Assembly: GCF_023913735.1 (NCBI RefSeq)
Contig: NZ_JAMXBH010000001.1
Location: 124,001-188,000 of the forward strand
Direction: 5' to 3'
Length of the DNA stretch: 64,000 nt
Source of the DNA: Pseudarthrobacter raffinosi
Lineage (GTDB): Bacteria > Actinomycetota > Actinomycetes > Actinomycetales > Micrococcaceae
Positions 53,193-60,464 of this stretch are shown here, piece by piece. Each line of letters opens with the position of its first letter. Positions within the stretch are counted from its first letter, which is position 1. The translations under genes and the position numbers were made by a program. The notes below the pieces were generated by a model. That model was not told where the DNA came from, did not search any database, and worked only from the letters and a program-made list of their open reading frames with translations.

Positions 53193-53306
53193 AGCGGCAG
53201 CATATTCTATGCCGTGTAGAAAAGCAGTGGGCTGGTCCGGACCCCGCGGACCCGCCTCCGGAATCCCCGGCTGGCTGCCCATCAGTTTCCACAGAAGGTT
53301 TGAACC

Positions 53307-53666
53307 GTGCACCACTTGCTCCTCGCCCTGACCACCACGCCCTCACCGCTGCCGACGCCCGGCCTGCGTGAGGGCATCTCCGAGGACCAGATCACCCCGG
53401 GCCTGTGGGGCTTTATCATGACGGCTTTCTTTGTGCTGGCCACCACGCTGCTGATTGTGGACATGGTCCGCCGCATCCGCCGCGTCCGCTACCGGGCGCA
53501 GGTGGAAGAGGAACGCCAGGCAGCGGCCGAGGCCGCGGACATTGAAGCTGCGGACGGCCACGACGGCCTCGGTGTTGCCGGCGACACGGATGCGTCCGGC
53601 GACAAGGCAGGCCTCGAAGACAACGGTCGCGGCCAGGCCGCCGACCGGCCCCAGCCCCGCGACTGA
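53307..53666 (+). CDS. small single-TM membrane protein of the mca locus
   Basis: The 119-residue protein has a short extracytoplasmic N-terminus (TTTPSPLPTPGLREGISEDQITPG), one TM helix (about 34-53, LWGFIMTAFFVLATTLLIVDM), then a basic segment (VRRIRRVRYRAQVEEERQ) and an acidic disordered tail. The function is unknown, but a protein of this kind is linked to mca in mycobacteria. The GTG at 53307 follows AGAAGG. It lies 114 nt after mca. Confidence 0.75.
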   Translation: MHHLLLALTTTPSPLPTPGLREGISEDQITPGLWGFIMTAFFVLATTLLIVDMVRRIRRVRYRAQVEEERQAAAEAADIEAADGHDGLGVAGDTDASGDKAGLEDNGRGQAADRPQPRD

Positions 53667-53705
53667 AGCGGGCCGGACCCCCGCGTTCCTATCGGCCTCG
53701 ACAGT

Positions 53706-54428
53706 TCAGCTGAGGACTGCGATGGCGATCGCCGTGAAATGTGCTGCGAAGGCCAGAACCGTCAGGGCATGGAACAGTTCGTGGAAGCCAAAGTGTTCGT
53801 AGCTGAAGTTGGGTTTCTTCAGCGCGTAGAACACGGCGCCGGTGATGTACAGTACGCCGCCCACACAGATGAGGACGGCGGCGGGGACGCTGGCCGCGAA
53901 GAACTCAGGCAGGTAGAACAGCGACCCGCAGCCCAGGGCGATGTAGATGGGCACGTACAGCCAGCGCGGCGCGTCCGTCCACAGCAGCCGGAACAGCACG
54001 CCCAGAATGGCCCCGGACCAGATGACCCAGAGCAGCAGGACCGCCTTGGGCTGTTCCAGCAGCGACCAGGCCAGGGGAGTATAGCTGCCGGCGATGACCA
54101 GCATGATGTTGGTGTGGTCCAGACGCTTGAGGACAATCTTCACGCCCGGAGACCAGTTGCCGCGGTGGTAGATGGCACTGATGCCAAAAAGCAGGACGCC
54201 GGTGGCAGCGTAGATGGCCGAGGTGATCTTGCGGTCCGTAGTGGGGGCGAGGACCACGAGGACGAGGCCCGCTGCCAGGGCCAGCGGAGCCGTGACGGTG
54301 TGGATCCAGCCGCGCCACTTGGGCTTGATCATCAGGAGCTCGGCCAGCCGGACGGCGGCGTCGTTCAAGGGGCTGTGGCCGTGGTCCGCCGAGGGCGCGC
54401 GGGGGCCGTCAGGAGTCTGGCTGTTCAT
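53706..54428 (-). CDS. hemolysin III / PAQR-family membrane protein
   Basis: The 240-residue protein has seven TM helices and the PAQR signature metal-binding residues: SAIYHRGNWSPGVKIVLKRLDHTNIMLVIAGSYTPLAWSLL and the C-terminal FGFHELFHALTVLAFAAHFTA (His-x4-His). Relatives are 'hemolysin III' and adiponectin receptors, which are zinc hydrolases (ceramidase-like); true haemolysis has rarely been shown. It is convergent with the preceding small gene. Confidence 0.9.
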   Translation of the reverse strand: MNSQTPDGPRAPSADHGHSPLNDAAVRLAELLMIKPKWRGWIHTVTAPLALAAGLVLVVLAPTTDRKITSAIYAATGVLLFGISAIYHRGNWSPGVKIVLKRLDHTNIMLVIAGSYTPLAWSLLEQPKAVLLLWVIWSGAILGVLFRLLWTDAPRWLYVPIYIALGCGSLFYLPEFFAASVPAAVLICVGGVLYITGAVFYALKKPNFSYEHFGFHELFHALTVLAFAAHFTAIAIAVLS

Positions 54429-54543
54429 GGCTTCAGAATATCCTCTCTTTGGATAAGTTACTCATGGGTAACAATCATGGCAGGTCATCCGGGAACGTCC
54501 CGTCACGCCGGTCCCGGTCCCGGACGGTAGCCTAGGATGTGCA

Positions 54544-55344
54544 ATGCCGTCGAACAGCAACGGAAGTCAGGTGAGTCTCCTCGTGGAATTGCGCGGGTTC
54601 CTTTATGGCTTCTACGAGAGGCGGCTGCTCAGCGAGTTGGCCGGCGGCCGCATTCCCAATCACATCGGCGTGATGGTGGATGGCAACCGCCGCTGGGCCA
54701 AACAGTTCAACGCACCCACCAGCCAGGGCCACCAGGCCGGCGCGGACAAGATCCATGAATTCCTCGGATGGTGCCAGGAGCTTGGGGTCAAGGTGGTCAC
54801 GCTCTACATGCTGTCCACGGACAACATGAGCCGGTCCAGCGAGGAGCTGGACCTTCTGATGGGGATCATTGCCAACACCCTGGACCGCCTGGACGATGAC
54901 GCCAACATCTCGGTCAACGCCATGGGCGCCCCCGAGCTCTTGCCCGACTACCTGGCGGAACGGCTCAACAAGCTCACTGCCCGCACTCCGGTACGCGAAA
55001 AGATCCACGTCAACGTTGCGGTGGGCTACGGCGGACGCCGCGAAATCGTTGACGCCGTGCGGGAGCTGCTTCACGACGCCGTCGCCAAGGGCTCTGACAT
55101 TTCGGTGCTCGCTGACACCCTGTCCGTGGACGATATTTCCCGTTTCCTCTACACTCGCGGCCAGCCGGATCCGGACCTGGTGATCAGAACCTCCGGGGAG
55201 CAGCGGCTGTCCGGGTTCCTGATGTGGCAGAGCGCGTACAGCGAGTTCTACTTTTGCGAGGCCTTGTGGCCCGCCTTCCGAAAAGTGGACTTCCTCCGCG
55301 CCCTTCGGGACTACGCCGGCAGGCAGCGGCGCTTCGGGACCTGA
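54544..55344 (+). CDS. uppS: cis-prenyltransferase (undecaprenyl diphosphate synthase family)
   Basis: The 266-residue enzyme makes Z-isoprenyl diphosphates. It shows the catalytic Asp46 in HIGVMVDGNRRWAK, then TLYMLSTDNMSRS, DISRFLYT-type helices and RTSGEQRLSGFLMWQSAYSEFYF with the C-terminal Arg-x-x-Ser pair. Its position matches mycobacterial Rv1086, a short-chain (omega,E,Z-farnesyl) version rather than the C50 decaprenyl enzyme, so the exact chain length is unknown. Actinobacteria usually have two such genes. Confidence 0.9.
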   Translation: MPSNSNGSQVSLLVELRGFLYGFYERRLLSELAGGRIPNHIGVMVDGNRRWAKQFNAPTSQGHQAGADKIHEFLGWCQELGVKVVTLYMLSTDNMSRSSEELDLLMGIIANTLDRLDDDANISVNAMGAPELLPDYLAERLNKLTARTPVREKIHVNVAVGYGGRREIVDAVRELLHDAVAKGSDISVLADTLSVDDISRFLYTRGQPDPDLVIRTSGEQRLSGFLMWQSAYSEFYFCEALWPAFRKVDFLRALRDYAGRQRRFGT

Positions 55345-55481
55345 TCCGGCCGGTCCGTTCATCCGGAATTCACAAGCCGGTAACAGGAATCGCCGACGGA
55401 TGGCACCGGAAATTACTGGGCAGGGATTTACGTTATATCCATCAGCAGGCAAATACGCCGGCTGATCGGGGAGGCCAGTAC

Positions 55482-55592
55482 ATGGAGCGAATTTCGCACC
55501 GGTTGTATGGGAGGCCGGACCCGGCCTCCAGGCCGAGCCGCCTCACCAATAACAATTCCGGGCGTGCCCGGGGCTGGAGTCGATGTGGCTAA
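55482..55592 (+). CDS. candidate 36-codon small ORF overlapping the phoH2 start (possible phoAT-type antitoxin or leader)
   Basis: ATG 55482 has a near-perfect site GGGGAGG (55468-55474) with 7-nt spacing, the best ribosome binding site in the neighbourhood. The ORF encodes [20 protein letters not shown] followed by 16 more residues and ends at TAA 55590-55592, overlapping the phoH2 GTG (55585) by 8 nt. It is arginine-rich (9 of 36), with no Lys. It also contains the perfect hairpin GGAGGCCGG-AC-CCGGCCTCC (55510-55529). In mycobacteria the phoH2 toxin is preceded by an overlapping small antitoxin gene, phoAT. I cannot show homology at this length; a translated leader is equally possible. Confidence 0.45.
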   Translation: MERISHRLYGRPDPASRPSRLTNNNSGRARGWSRCG

Positions 55593-57015
55593 TTCTGAAC
55601 AACTGCCCGAAGCCGTTTTTGACCAGGGACAGAAAGCTACCTCTCGCGCCACGCGAGCCACCTCACAAACCGGTGCAGCAGACGAAACATCTGCGGCCGG
55701 TTTTGCTGTCTCCGGAAGGGACGCCACCATTAGCACGTTCGTCATTGACACCTCCGTCCTGCTCTCGGATCCACGGGCGCTGCTGCGCTTCGCCGAGCAC
55801 GAAGTCATTGTTCCGATTGTTGTCATCACGGAACTTGAGGGGAAACGGCACGACCCCGAACTGGGCTATTTTGCCCGCAAGGCGCTCCGGCTGCTCGATG
55901 ATCTCCGGGTGAAACACGGTGGCTTGAGCAAACCCATCCCCATCGGAAACGAGGGCGGCACCCTCCTGGTGGAGCTGAACCACATTTCCGCCGACGTGCT
56001 CCCCTTGGGTTTCCGCAGCGGAGACAACGACAGCCGCATCCTGGCTGTGGCCAAGAACCTGGCCAATGAAGGCCGGAACGTCACCGTGGTGTCGAAGGAT
56101 CTCCCCATGCGGGTCAAGGCCTCCGCCATGGGACTTACTGCCGACGAATACCGCAACGAGCTCGTGAAGGATTCGGGCTGGACCGGCGTCGCGGAGGTGG
56201 AAGCCAGCGAGGAAGAAATTTCCACCCTGTACGGCCACGAGCCGGTCTTCATTCCCGCGGCCGCGGAAATGCCGGTCAACACCGGGCTGGTGATCCTCTC
56301 CAACCGGGGCTCAGCCCTGGGCCGGGTGGGCGCTGACAAGCAGGTGCGGCTGGTCAAGGGGGACCGGGACGTATTCGGGCTCCACGGACGATCGGCGGAA
56401 CAGCGGCTCGCAATCGACATGCTGATGGACCCCGCCGTCGGAATCGTTTCGGTTGGCGGACGGGCCGGCACCGGCAAATCCGCGCTGGCCCTGTGTGCCG
56501 GTCTGGAAGCCGTGCTGGAACGCCGCGAGCACCGCAAGGTGATCGTCTTCCGTCCGCTCTACGCCGTGGGTGGACAGGAACTTGGCTACCTGCCCGGCTC
56601 CGAGTCGGAAAAGATGAACCCCTGGGCCCAGGCGGTCTTTGATACGCTCGGCGCCCTGGTCAGCCAGGAAGTCGTGGAGGAAGTTATGGACCGAGGCATG
56701 CTCGAGGTCATGCCGCTGACCCACATCCGCGGCCGTTCCCTTCACGACGCCTTCGTGATCGTCGACGAGGCCCAGTCGCTCGAGAAGAACGTCCTCCTCA
56801 CCGTGATGAGCCGCATCGGCCAGAACTCCAAGATCGTCCTCACCCACGACGTCGCCCAGCGTGACAACCTGCGCGTCGGTCGGCACGACGGTATCGCCGC
56901 CGTCGTCGAAACCCTGAAAGGACACCCCCTCTTCGGCCACATCACCTTGACCCGTTCCGAAAGGTCACCGATCGCAGCCCTGGTAACAGAGCTCCTCGAA
57001 GGCGCCGAAATCTAG
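55585..57015 (+). CDS. phoH2: PhoH2-type protein: PIN nuclease domain fused to a PhoH ATPase/helicase
   Basis: The 476-residue protein has an N-terminal PIN-domain RNase ([13 protein letters not shown] with Asp55, [34 protein letters not shown]) and a C-terminal PhoH ATPase (Walker [41 protein letters not shown]). PhoH2 proteins cleave and unwind RNA and act as toxin-antitoxin effectors in mycobacteria. The GTG at 55585 has GGAG 5 nt upstream and overlaps the small ORF; an ATG at 55507 (adding 26 residues) lacks a site. About 45 residues before the PIN domain are Ser/Thr/Ala-rich and disordered. Confidence 0.93.
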   Translation: MANSEQLPEAVFDQGQKATSRATRATSQTGAADETSAAGFAVSGRDATISTFVIDTSVLLSDPRALLRFAEHEVIVPIVVITELEGKRHDPELGYFARKALRLLDDLRVKHGGLSKPIPIGNEGGTLLVELNHISADVLPLGFRSGDNDSRILAVAKNLANEGRNVTVVSKDLPMRVKASAMGLTADEYRNELVKDSGWTGVAEVEASEEEISTLYGHEPVFIPAAAEMPVNTGLVILSNRGSALGRVGADKQVRLVKGDRDVFGLHGRSAEQRLAIDMLMDPAVGIVSVGGRAGTGKSALALCAGLEAVLERREHRKVIVFRPLYAVGGQELGYLPGSESEKMNPWAQAVFDTLGALVSQEVVEEVMDRGMLEVMPLTHIRGRSLHDAFVIVDEAQSLEKNVLLTVMSRIGQNSKIVLTHDVAQRDNLRVGRHDGIAAVVETLKGHPLFGHITLTRSERSPIAALVTELLEGAEI

Positions 57016-57036
57016 ACCTGCGTTCCGTTAGGTGAG

Positions 57037-57068
57037 GGGCCGTGGTTCCGTTCGTCGGGCCACGGCCC
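57037..57068 (+). terminator. hairpin after phoH2
   Basis: GGGCCGTGG (57037-57045) pairs with CCACGGCCC (57060-57068), loop of 14 nt, followed by TTCTCC. It is 21 nt after the stop and ends just before the nested inverted repeat. Confidence 0.65.
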
Positions 57069-57072
57069 TTCT

Positions 57073-57299
57073 CCGTCGCTTAGACACCTCCCGCCGCTTT
57101 GCTACGGTCGCTGGGCGACCTTCGCGCCGCTTTGGTCGGCGATGCGCTCCTACGAGAAGGCCCGCGGCCCTCCTTGAACGGCGGTGACCGGCGCACACGT
57201 CAGGTGGGGGTTCTTCGCGTAGGAGCGCATCGCGGCGCATCGGGCCCAGAGGTCGCTTAGCGACCGGCGGAGCCCCTATGCGTCGTGTCTAAGCGACGG
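57073..57299. repeat. 227-bp nested inverted repeat
   Basis: Four layers are paired around one centre (57186). Outer arms: CCGTCGCTTAGACAC (57073-57087) and GTGTCTAAGCGACGG (57285-57299). Middle: GGTCGCTGGGCGACC (57106-57120) and GGTCGCTTAGCGACC (57251-57265), each palindromic in itself and matching the other in 13 of 15 positions. Inner arms: GCGATGCGCTCCTACG (57139-57154) and its exact complement (57218-57233), extended by GAAG/CTTC. The core (57160-57212) is about 50 bp. It lies between convergent phoH2 and a GNAT gene, and the space between the two genes holds no credible ORF. Confidence 0.85.
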
Positions 57300-57332
57300 C
57301 GAAGGACCTCTACCTGGCGGACCCAACCACCC

Positions 57333-57980
57333 TCAGCCGACGCCGAGGAACTTGGCTGCCGCTTCGTGGCCCTTCACTTGGAGGGTCCAGTCGGGGCGTT
57401 TGAAGGTTGCGGGCGTGAGGCGCACTTTTTGGACTTCGACGGCCTTGCCGCCCCAGGATTGCCTGTTGGTGCCGTTGAGTTCGTAGCCGAGGGAGCGGGA
57501 CACGCCCAGGGAGGCGGCGTTCCAGGCGGCGGCTTCGGATTCGGCCACTTCGGCGCCGAGCCAGTCGAACGCGTAAAGCGCGACGGCGGCCCGCATCTCC
57601 GTGCCGAGCCCTTGGCCGTGGAGGGACTGCTTGAGCCAGGAGCCGGTGCTGACGGTCTTGAGGGTGGCAAAGTCCTTGGCACCGATGTCCTGGCAGCCGA
57701 TGAATTCGTCCTGGTACCAGATGCCAAGGAGCAGGGTCCAGTCCTCGGGTGTGGCCTGGCCGCGGCAACGCCAGTACCACTGCGCCATGTTGTGCCCTAA
57801 GGACTCCGCCGGCAGTTCCGTCCACGGAGTGCTGAAGGGGCTCCGGCCGGGTTCGTGGACTCCGCTGGCGGCCGCTGCAACTGCGGCGGGAATGTCGGCG
57901 TCGGCGATGGGACGCAGCACCAGTCGGGGTGTGGTCAACTCGAGGCCGACGAGGGGCCAGATGGAAGTCAGCGCGGTCAT
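57333..57980 (-). CDS. GNAT-family N-acetyltransferase (RimJ/RimL type)
   Basis: The 215-residue protein begins LTTPRLVLRPIADADI, the opening of Acetyltransf_3 domains, and carries the acetyl-CoA loop SLHGQGLGTEMRAAVALYAFDWLGAEVAESEAAAWNAASLGVSRSLGY near residue 122. The substrate is unknown. It is convergent with phoH2 across the nested repeat, and on the same strand as the next gene upstream (72-nt gap). Confidence 0.87.
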   Translation of the reverse strand: MTALTSIWPLVGLELTTPRLVLRPIADADIPAAVAAAASGVHEPGRSPFSTPWTELPAESLGHNMAQWYWRCRGQATPEDWTLLLGIWYQDEFIGCQDIGAKDFATLKTVSTGSWLKQSLHGQGLGTEMRAAVALYAFDWLGAEVAESEAAAWNAASLGVSRSLGYELNGTNRQSWGGKAVEVQKVRLTPATFKRPDWTLQVKGHEAAAKFLGVG

Positions 57981-58052
57981 CAGGGAAGCCTAGCCCAGGA
58001 CGGGCCACGGGAGTCTGTCAAACGCCGGTGATGGCGGGAGCAGGACCCGCGC

Positions 58053-58853
58053 TCAGGTGCGGATGTCCCATGCGATGTGACGGCGGACGTCCGTAAGGTT
58101 CATGGACTCCGCCACGAACAGGTCGTCCAGCATGTATTCGTCCACCGCGAGGATCCGGATCCAATGCCCATAATCCGGGGTTGCCGCTTCGAGTGACTGG
58201 CTGGCCACGCAGACGCCGGTTTCCACGTCGATCCGCACCCGGTTGCTGCCGGGTAGGCAGAGCGGAGCGGCAGGATCCGCGGGCCGGTAGGACGCGGTAG
58301 GCGTCACGGTTGCCTCCAGCGCCGGCCGGCCCTCGTGTTCGACCCGGCGCACGGCGTCGACGTCCACGGCGTTGGTGCCCGGGAACTCGATGGGGACAGG
58401 GGCGCTCCCGGCGAGTTCCACGGGATCAAGGGCAGCCGAGAAGCGGCCGTTCCCGAAGCCCGGCTCGCCGTATGCTGCCTCCGGCCGGCGCCTGACCAGG
58501 CCGCCGTCGTCGTAAACGGGCGCCACCAGGTGGGGCGGCAGCAGCCAGGACTTCCGGGTGGCGCTGACGTACAACCCGTCCTTGGAATCGTTGATGCCGG
58601 TGGTGCTGTGGAGGACAAGCCGGTCGGCGGTTTCCAGGCGCAGCGCCCCGGGCCGGCGCAGCCAGGCGCGGACCAGGGGAGCGGACGGGTCCGGTACGTC
58701 GGTGAACGGTTCATCCCAGTATTCAAAGCGCAGGGACTGCCACTTCCAGGGGGAAGAACGGCAAAGGTTCCGGAACATGGTGCTCAGATCCGCAGCGTCG
58801 GCGCTGCCCTCCGGATCCGGCCGGCGCCTGGTGTCCCATGTCGACATATCCAC
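58053..58853 (-). CDS. hypothetical protein, possibly LolA-like fold
   Basis: I do not recognise a named family. The 266-residue protein has no signal peptide. Its core looks like a beta-rich half-barrel: WKWQSLRFEYWDEPFTDVPDPSAPLVRAWLRRPGALRLETADRLVLHSTTG, RPALEATVTPTASYRP, SNRVRIDVETGVCVASQSLEA. The pattern of a measured glycine-bounded strand followed by LRLETAD-type turns recalls LolA/RseB-like proteins, but this is a weak guess. It is divergent from the prepilin peptidase gene (53 nt apart) and its first 16 bases overlap a longer reading of that gene. Confidence 0.65.
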   Translation of the reverse strand: MDMSTWDTRRRPDPEGSADAADLSTMFRNLCRSSPWKWQSLRFEYWDEPFTDVPDPSAPLVRAWLRRPGALRLETADRLVLHSTTGINDSKDGLYVSATRKSWLLPPHLVAPVYDDGGLVRRRPEAAYGEPGFGNGRFSAALDPVELAGSAPVPIEFPGTNAVDVDAVRRVEHEGRPALEATVTPTASYRPADPAAPLCLPGSNRVRIDVETGVCVASQSLEAATPDYGHWIRILAVDEYMLDDLFVAESMNLTDVRRHIAWDIRT

Positions 58854-58906
58854 AGTTTACGCGTGGGCTCTGCGGTGCGGCGCGCGAATCCAGTAGCATC
58901 CGAGGG

Positions 58907-59464
58907 GTGATCCGACGACTCGATGGACTGTGGGATGCCACCCCGCTGGCGTTCTGGCTGGTGCTGGCCGCATGTGCCTATTTTTTTGTTATGGCAGTCC
59001 GCCTCACGGTTATCGACGTGCGCCACCATCTGCTGCCCAACCGGATTGTCTTCCCGTCCTACGGTGTGGCGGGGGTCCTGTTGCTCGCGGCGGCCTTGGT
59101 GCACGTGATCGCCGGTCCTGCCGCGCTCGTGGGGTCACCCGACGGTGCCGCCGAGCTCCTGGGGATCCCGGCGCTGCGCATCCTGGCGGGGGGAGCGGTT
59201 CTGTGGGCCTTCTATTTTGTCCTGCGGATGGTTTACCCGCCCGGCATGGGCTTTGGCGACGTGAAGCTGGCCGGCGTCCTGGGGATGTACCTTGGCTATC
59301 TCGGCTGGGGGCACGTTTTTGCCGGGACCTTCGCAGCTTTCCTGCTGGGAGGCCTCTGGTCCATGGCCCTGCTGGCGGCCCGCCGCGGCACCTTGAAGTC
59401 TTCCATCCCGTTCGGCCCGTTTATGCTCGCCGGCGCCACTGCCGCCATGCTCCTGCCCGCTTAG
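58907..59464 (+). CDS. A24-family prepilin peptidase, small TadV/CpaA type
   Basis: The 185-residue polytopic protein carries both catalytic aspartates of the A24 family: Asp37 in RLTVIDVRHHLLPNRI and Asp118 in GMGFGDVKLAGVLGMYLG (GxGD). It lacks the N-terminal methyltransferase region of long PilD enzymes, so it is the short CpaA/TadV form used for tight-adherence pili. No tad/pil genes are in the window. The GTG at 58907 is chosen; TAGCAT upstream may be a -10 for a leaderless message. Its TAG stop lies in the degenerate repeat. Confidence 0.88.
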   Translation: MIRRLDGLWDATPLAFWLVLAACAYFFVMAVRLTVIDVRHHLLPNRIVFPSYGVAGVLLLAAALVHVIAGPAALVGSPDGAAELLGIPALRILAGGAVLWAFYFVLRMVYPPGMGFGDVKLAGVLGMYLGYLGWGHVFAGTFAAFLLGGLWSMALLAARRGTLKSSIPFGPFMLAGATAAMLLPA

Positions 59465-59580
59465 CGCGAGAGGACACTTGCGGCCCCGGTCCGCAGGCGC
59501 GCCGAGAAGATGATCCAGATGCGTTTCTGGGTCAGCAGCAGCGGGCCGGCTGCCGCTTTGGGACCGACGGTGGTGGTCAT
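59461..59580 (-). pseudogene. truncated MFS (DHA2-type) efflux transporter remnant, fused to a palindromic repeat
   Basis: On the minus strand ATG 59580 overlaps the tetR stop as ATGA. The reading frame gives MTTTVGPKAAAGPLLLTQ and then KRIWIIFSA, the start of DHA2 drug-efflux transporters (which go on ...LIAGMLLSSLDQTIVSTAMPT in relatives as I remember them). At that point it switches into RLRTGAASVLSR-stop, encoded by the degenerate family C repeat (59463-59505), giving only 39 codons. The other ~500 residues are absent. I read this as a deletion or replacement with the repeat at the junction; a tiny functional peptide is the less likely alternative. Confidence 0.65.
59463..59505. repeat. 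degenerate family C element at the end of the prepilin peptidase gene
   Basis: AGCGCGAGAGGACACTTGCG resembles AGCGCGAACGGACACTTGGG of the intact copy at 18013 (three mismatches in 20). Instead of a full second arm it has a partial GCGG-CCCC-GGTCCGC hairpin. It holds the stop codons of two convergent reading frames. Confidence 0.6.
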
Positions 59581-60236
59581 GATGATCCTTTGGAGGTGGT
59601 GGGGAGGTTCTGCGCGAACAGGGTCTTGAGGGCCCGGGCGTCTTCGAGGAGCAGCTCCGGGAAACTGCGGGTGTTCGACGCCGAGAAGTATGTTCCGTGC
59701 GCGTGGTGGGCTACGGCGGTGATCGCGGTGACGGCCATGACCACTACCGGGTGATCGGCGGGGACGCCTTCACGTTGGGCGATGAGCTGGCGGGATGCGG
59801 CCTCGCGTTCGGCGCTGATGCCGACGATCTTTGCCACCAGCTGCGGCTCTTTTTTGATCGCGGCGATGAGCTGGCGGACATTGGTGGCGGACTCGGAGTC
59901 CACTTTCGCCGCCCAGATGTCCTGGGTGAGCTGGATGAGGTCGGCCAGGAGGGATTCGGAGATGGTTCCCGGTTCGCCGCCGCCGGCCAGGAAGCCGGCC
60001 ATGAGTTCGCCGGGGTGCTCGTCGTCGTGATGGCCGAGGATGGCGTCTTCCTTGGTGGGGAAGTAGTTGAAGAACGTCCGGCGGGAGATGCCCGCCTCTT
60101 CGCAGACTTCCTCGACCGTGAAGCCGTTGAGCCCTTTGGCCGCGGTCAACGAGCGCGCGGCGGCAGTGACAGCCTGGCGCGTCTGCTGGCGCTTGCGTTC
60201 CCGGAGGCCGCCGTCGATGTTTGCACTATTTTCCAC
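59577..60236 (-). CDS. TetR-family transcriptional repressor
   Basis: The 219-residue protein has the TetR N-terminal HTH (LTAAKGLNGFTVEEVCEEAGISRRTFFNYFPTKEDAIL, about residues 26-64) and a helical ligand domain. The GTG at 60236 is chosen because the HTH comes at the usual distance; an upstream ATG (60353) would cross the operator and a large hairpin. It was evidently the local regulator of the MFS gene now truncated downstream, to which it is coupled by ATGA. The target efflux gene is lost, so the regulator may be an orphan. Confidence 0.88.
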   Translation of the reverse strand: MENSANIDGGLRERKRQQTRQAVTAAARSLTAAKGLNGFTVEEVCEEAGISRRTFFNYFPTKEDAILGHHDDEHPGELMAGFLAGGGEPGTISESLLADLIQLTQDIWAAKVDSESATNVRQLIAAIKKEPQLVAKIVGISAEREAASRQLIAQREGVPADHPVVVMAVTAITAVAHHAHGTYFSASNTRSFPELLLEDARALKTLFAQNLPTTSKGSS

Positions 60237-60274
60237 AAAGTAAAGTTTTGCACTAAACCACTGAGAGTGCAAAA
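60220..60274. promoter_or_regulatory. TetR operator region
   Basis: TTTTGCACT (60246-60254) and AGTGCAAAA (60266-60274) form a perfect 9-11-9 inverted repeat about 10 nt upstream of the tetR start. A third TTTGCACT half-site (60220-60227) lies at the start of the gene. This fits autorepression by the adjacent TetR. Confidence 0.75.
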
Positions 60275-60290
60275 AAGGCAAGCGCCACGC

Positions 60291-60338
60291 ACGACGGCGG
60301 CCGGCGCCTTCCGTGGGGAAGGTGCCGGCCGCCGTCGT
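60291..60338. terminator. 48-nt GC-rich hairpin downstream of fumC
   Basis: ACGACGGCGGCCGGCGCCTTCC (60291-60312) pairs with the complementary 60317-60338 (22 pairs, one G-T, loop GTGG). On the minus strand it is followed after about 16 nt by TTTTTT (near 60271-60276). It likely blocks read-through from fumC into tetR. Confidence 0.6.
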
Positions 60339-60368
60339 TCGTAAAGGGGCCACCGCCGTCTGGGCCCA

Positions 60369-60452
60369 CGCTACCGAGGGGCCCCTATCGAGCTTGCGAG
60401 ATTGGGGAGGTAGCGGGGAGGGTTCCCTGGCTGAGCGGAGCGATGCAAGGGA
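60369..60452. repeat. tandem hairpin-forming intergenic block between tetR and fumC
   Basis: CGCTACC (60369-60375) pairs with GGTAGCG (60409-60415) enclosing CCCCT...GGGG and ATCGAGCTTGCGAGAT. A second stem follows, TCCCT with AGGGA (60423-60427 / 60448-60452), enclosing GAGCGGAGCGATGC. Both loops carry a GAGC-x3-GCGA type word. I do not know the class. Confidence 0.5.
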
Positions 60453-60464
60453 GGCGGTGGGGAC

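Noticed and set aside
57028-57320. Arginine-rich short ORFs in the phoH2-GNAT gap
   Set aside because: They run through the nested inverted repeat and are products of its GC-rich arms, with no start signals.
58838-58906. Longer prepilin peptidase start at ATG 58838
   Set aside because: It would overlap the divergent gene and adds 23 non-hydrophobic residues; GTG 58907 begins at the first membrane segment.
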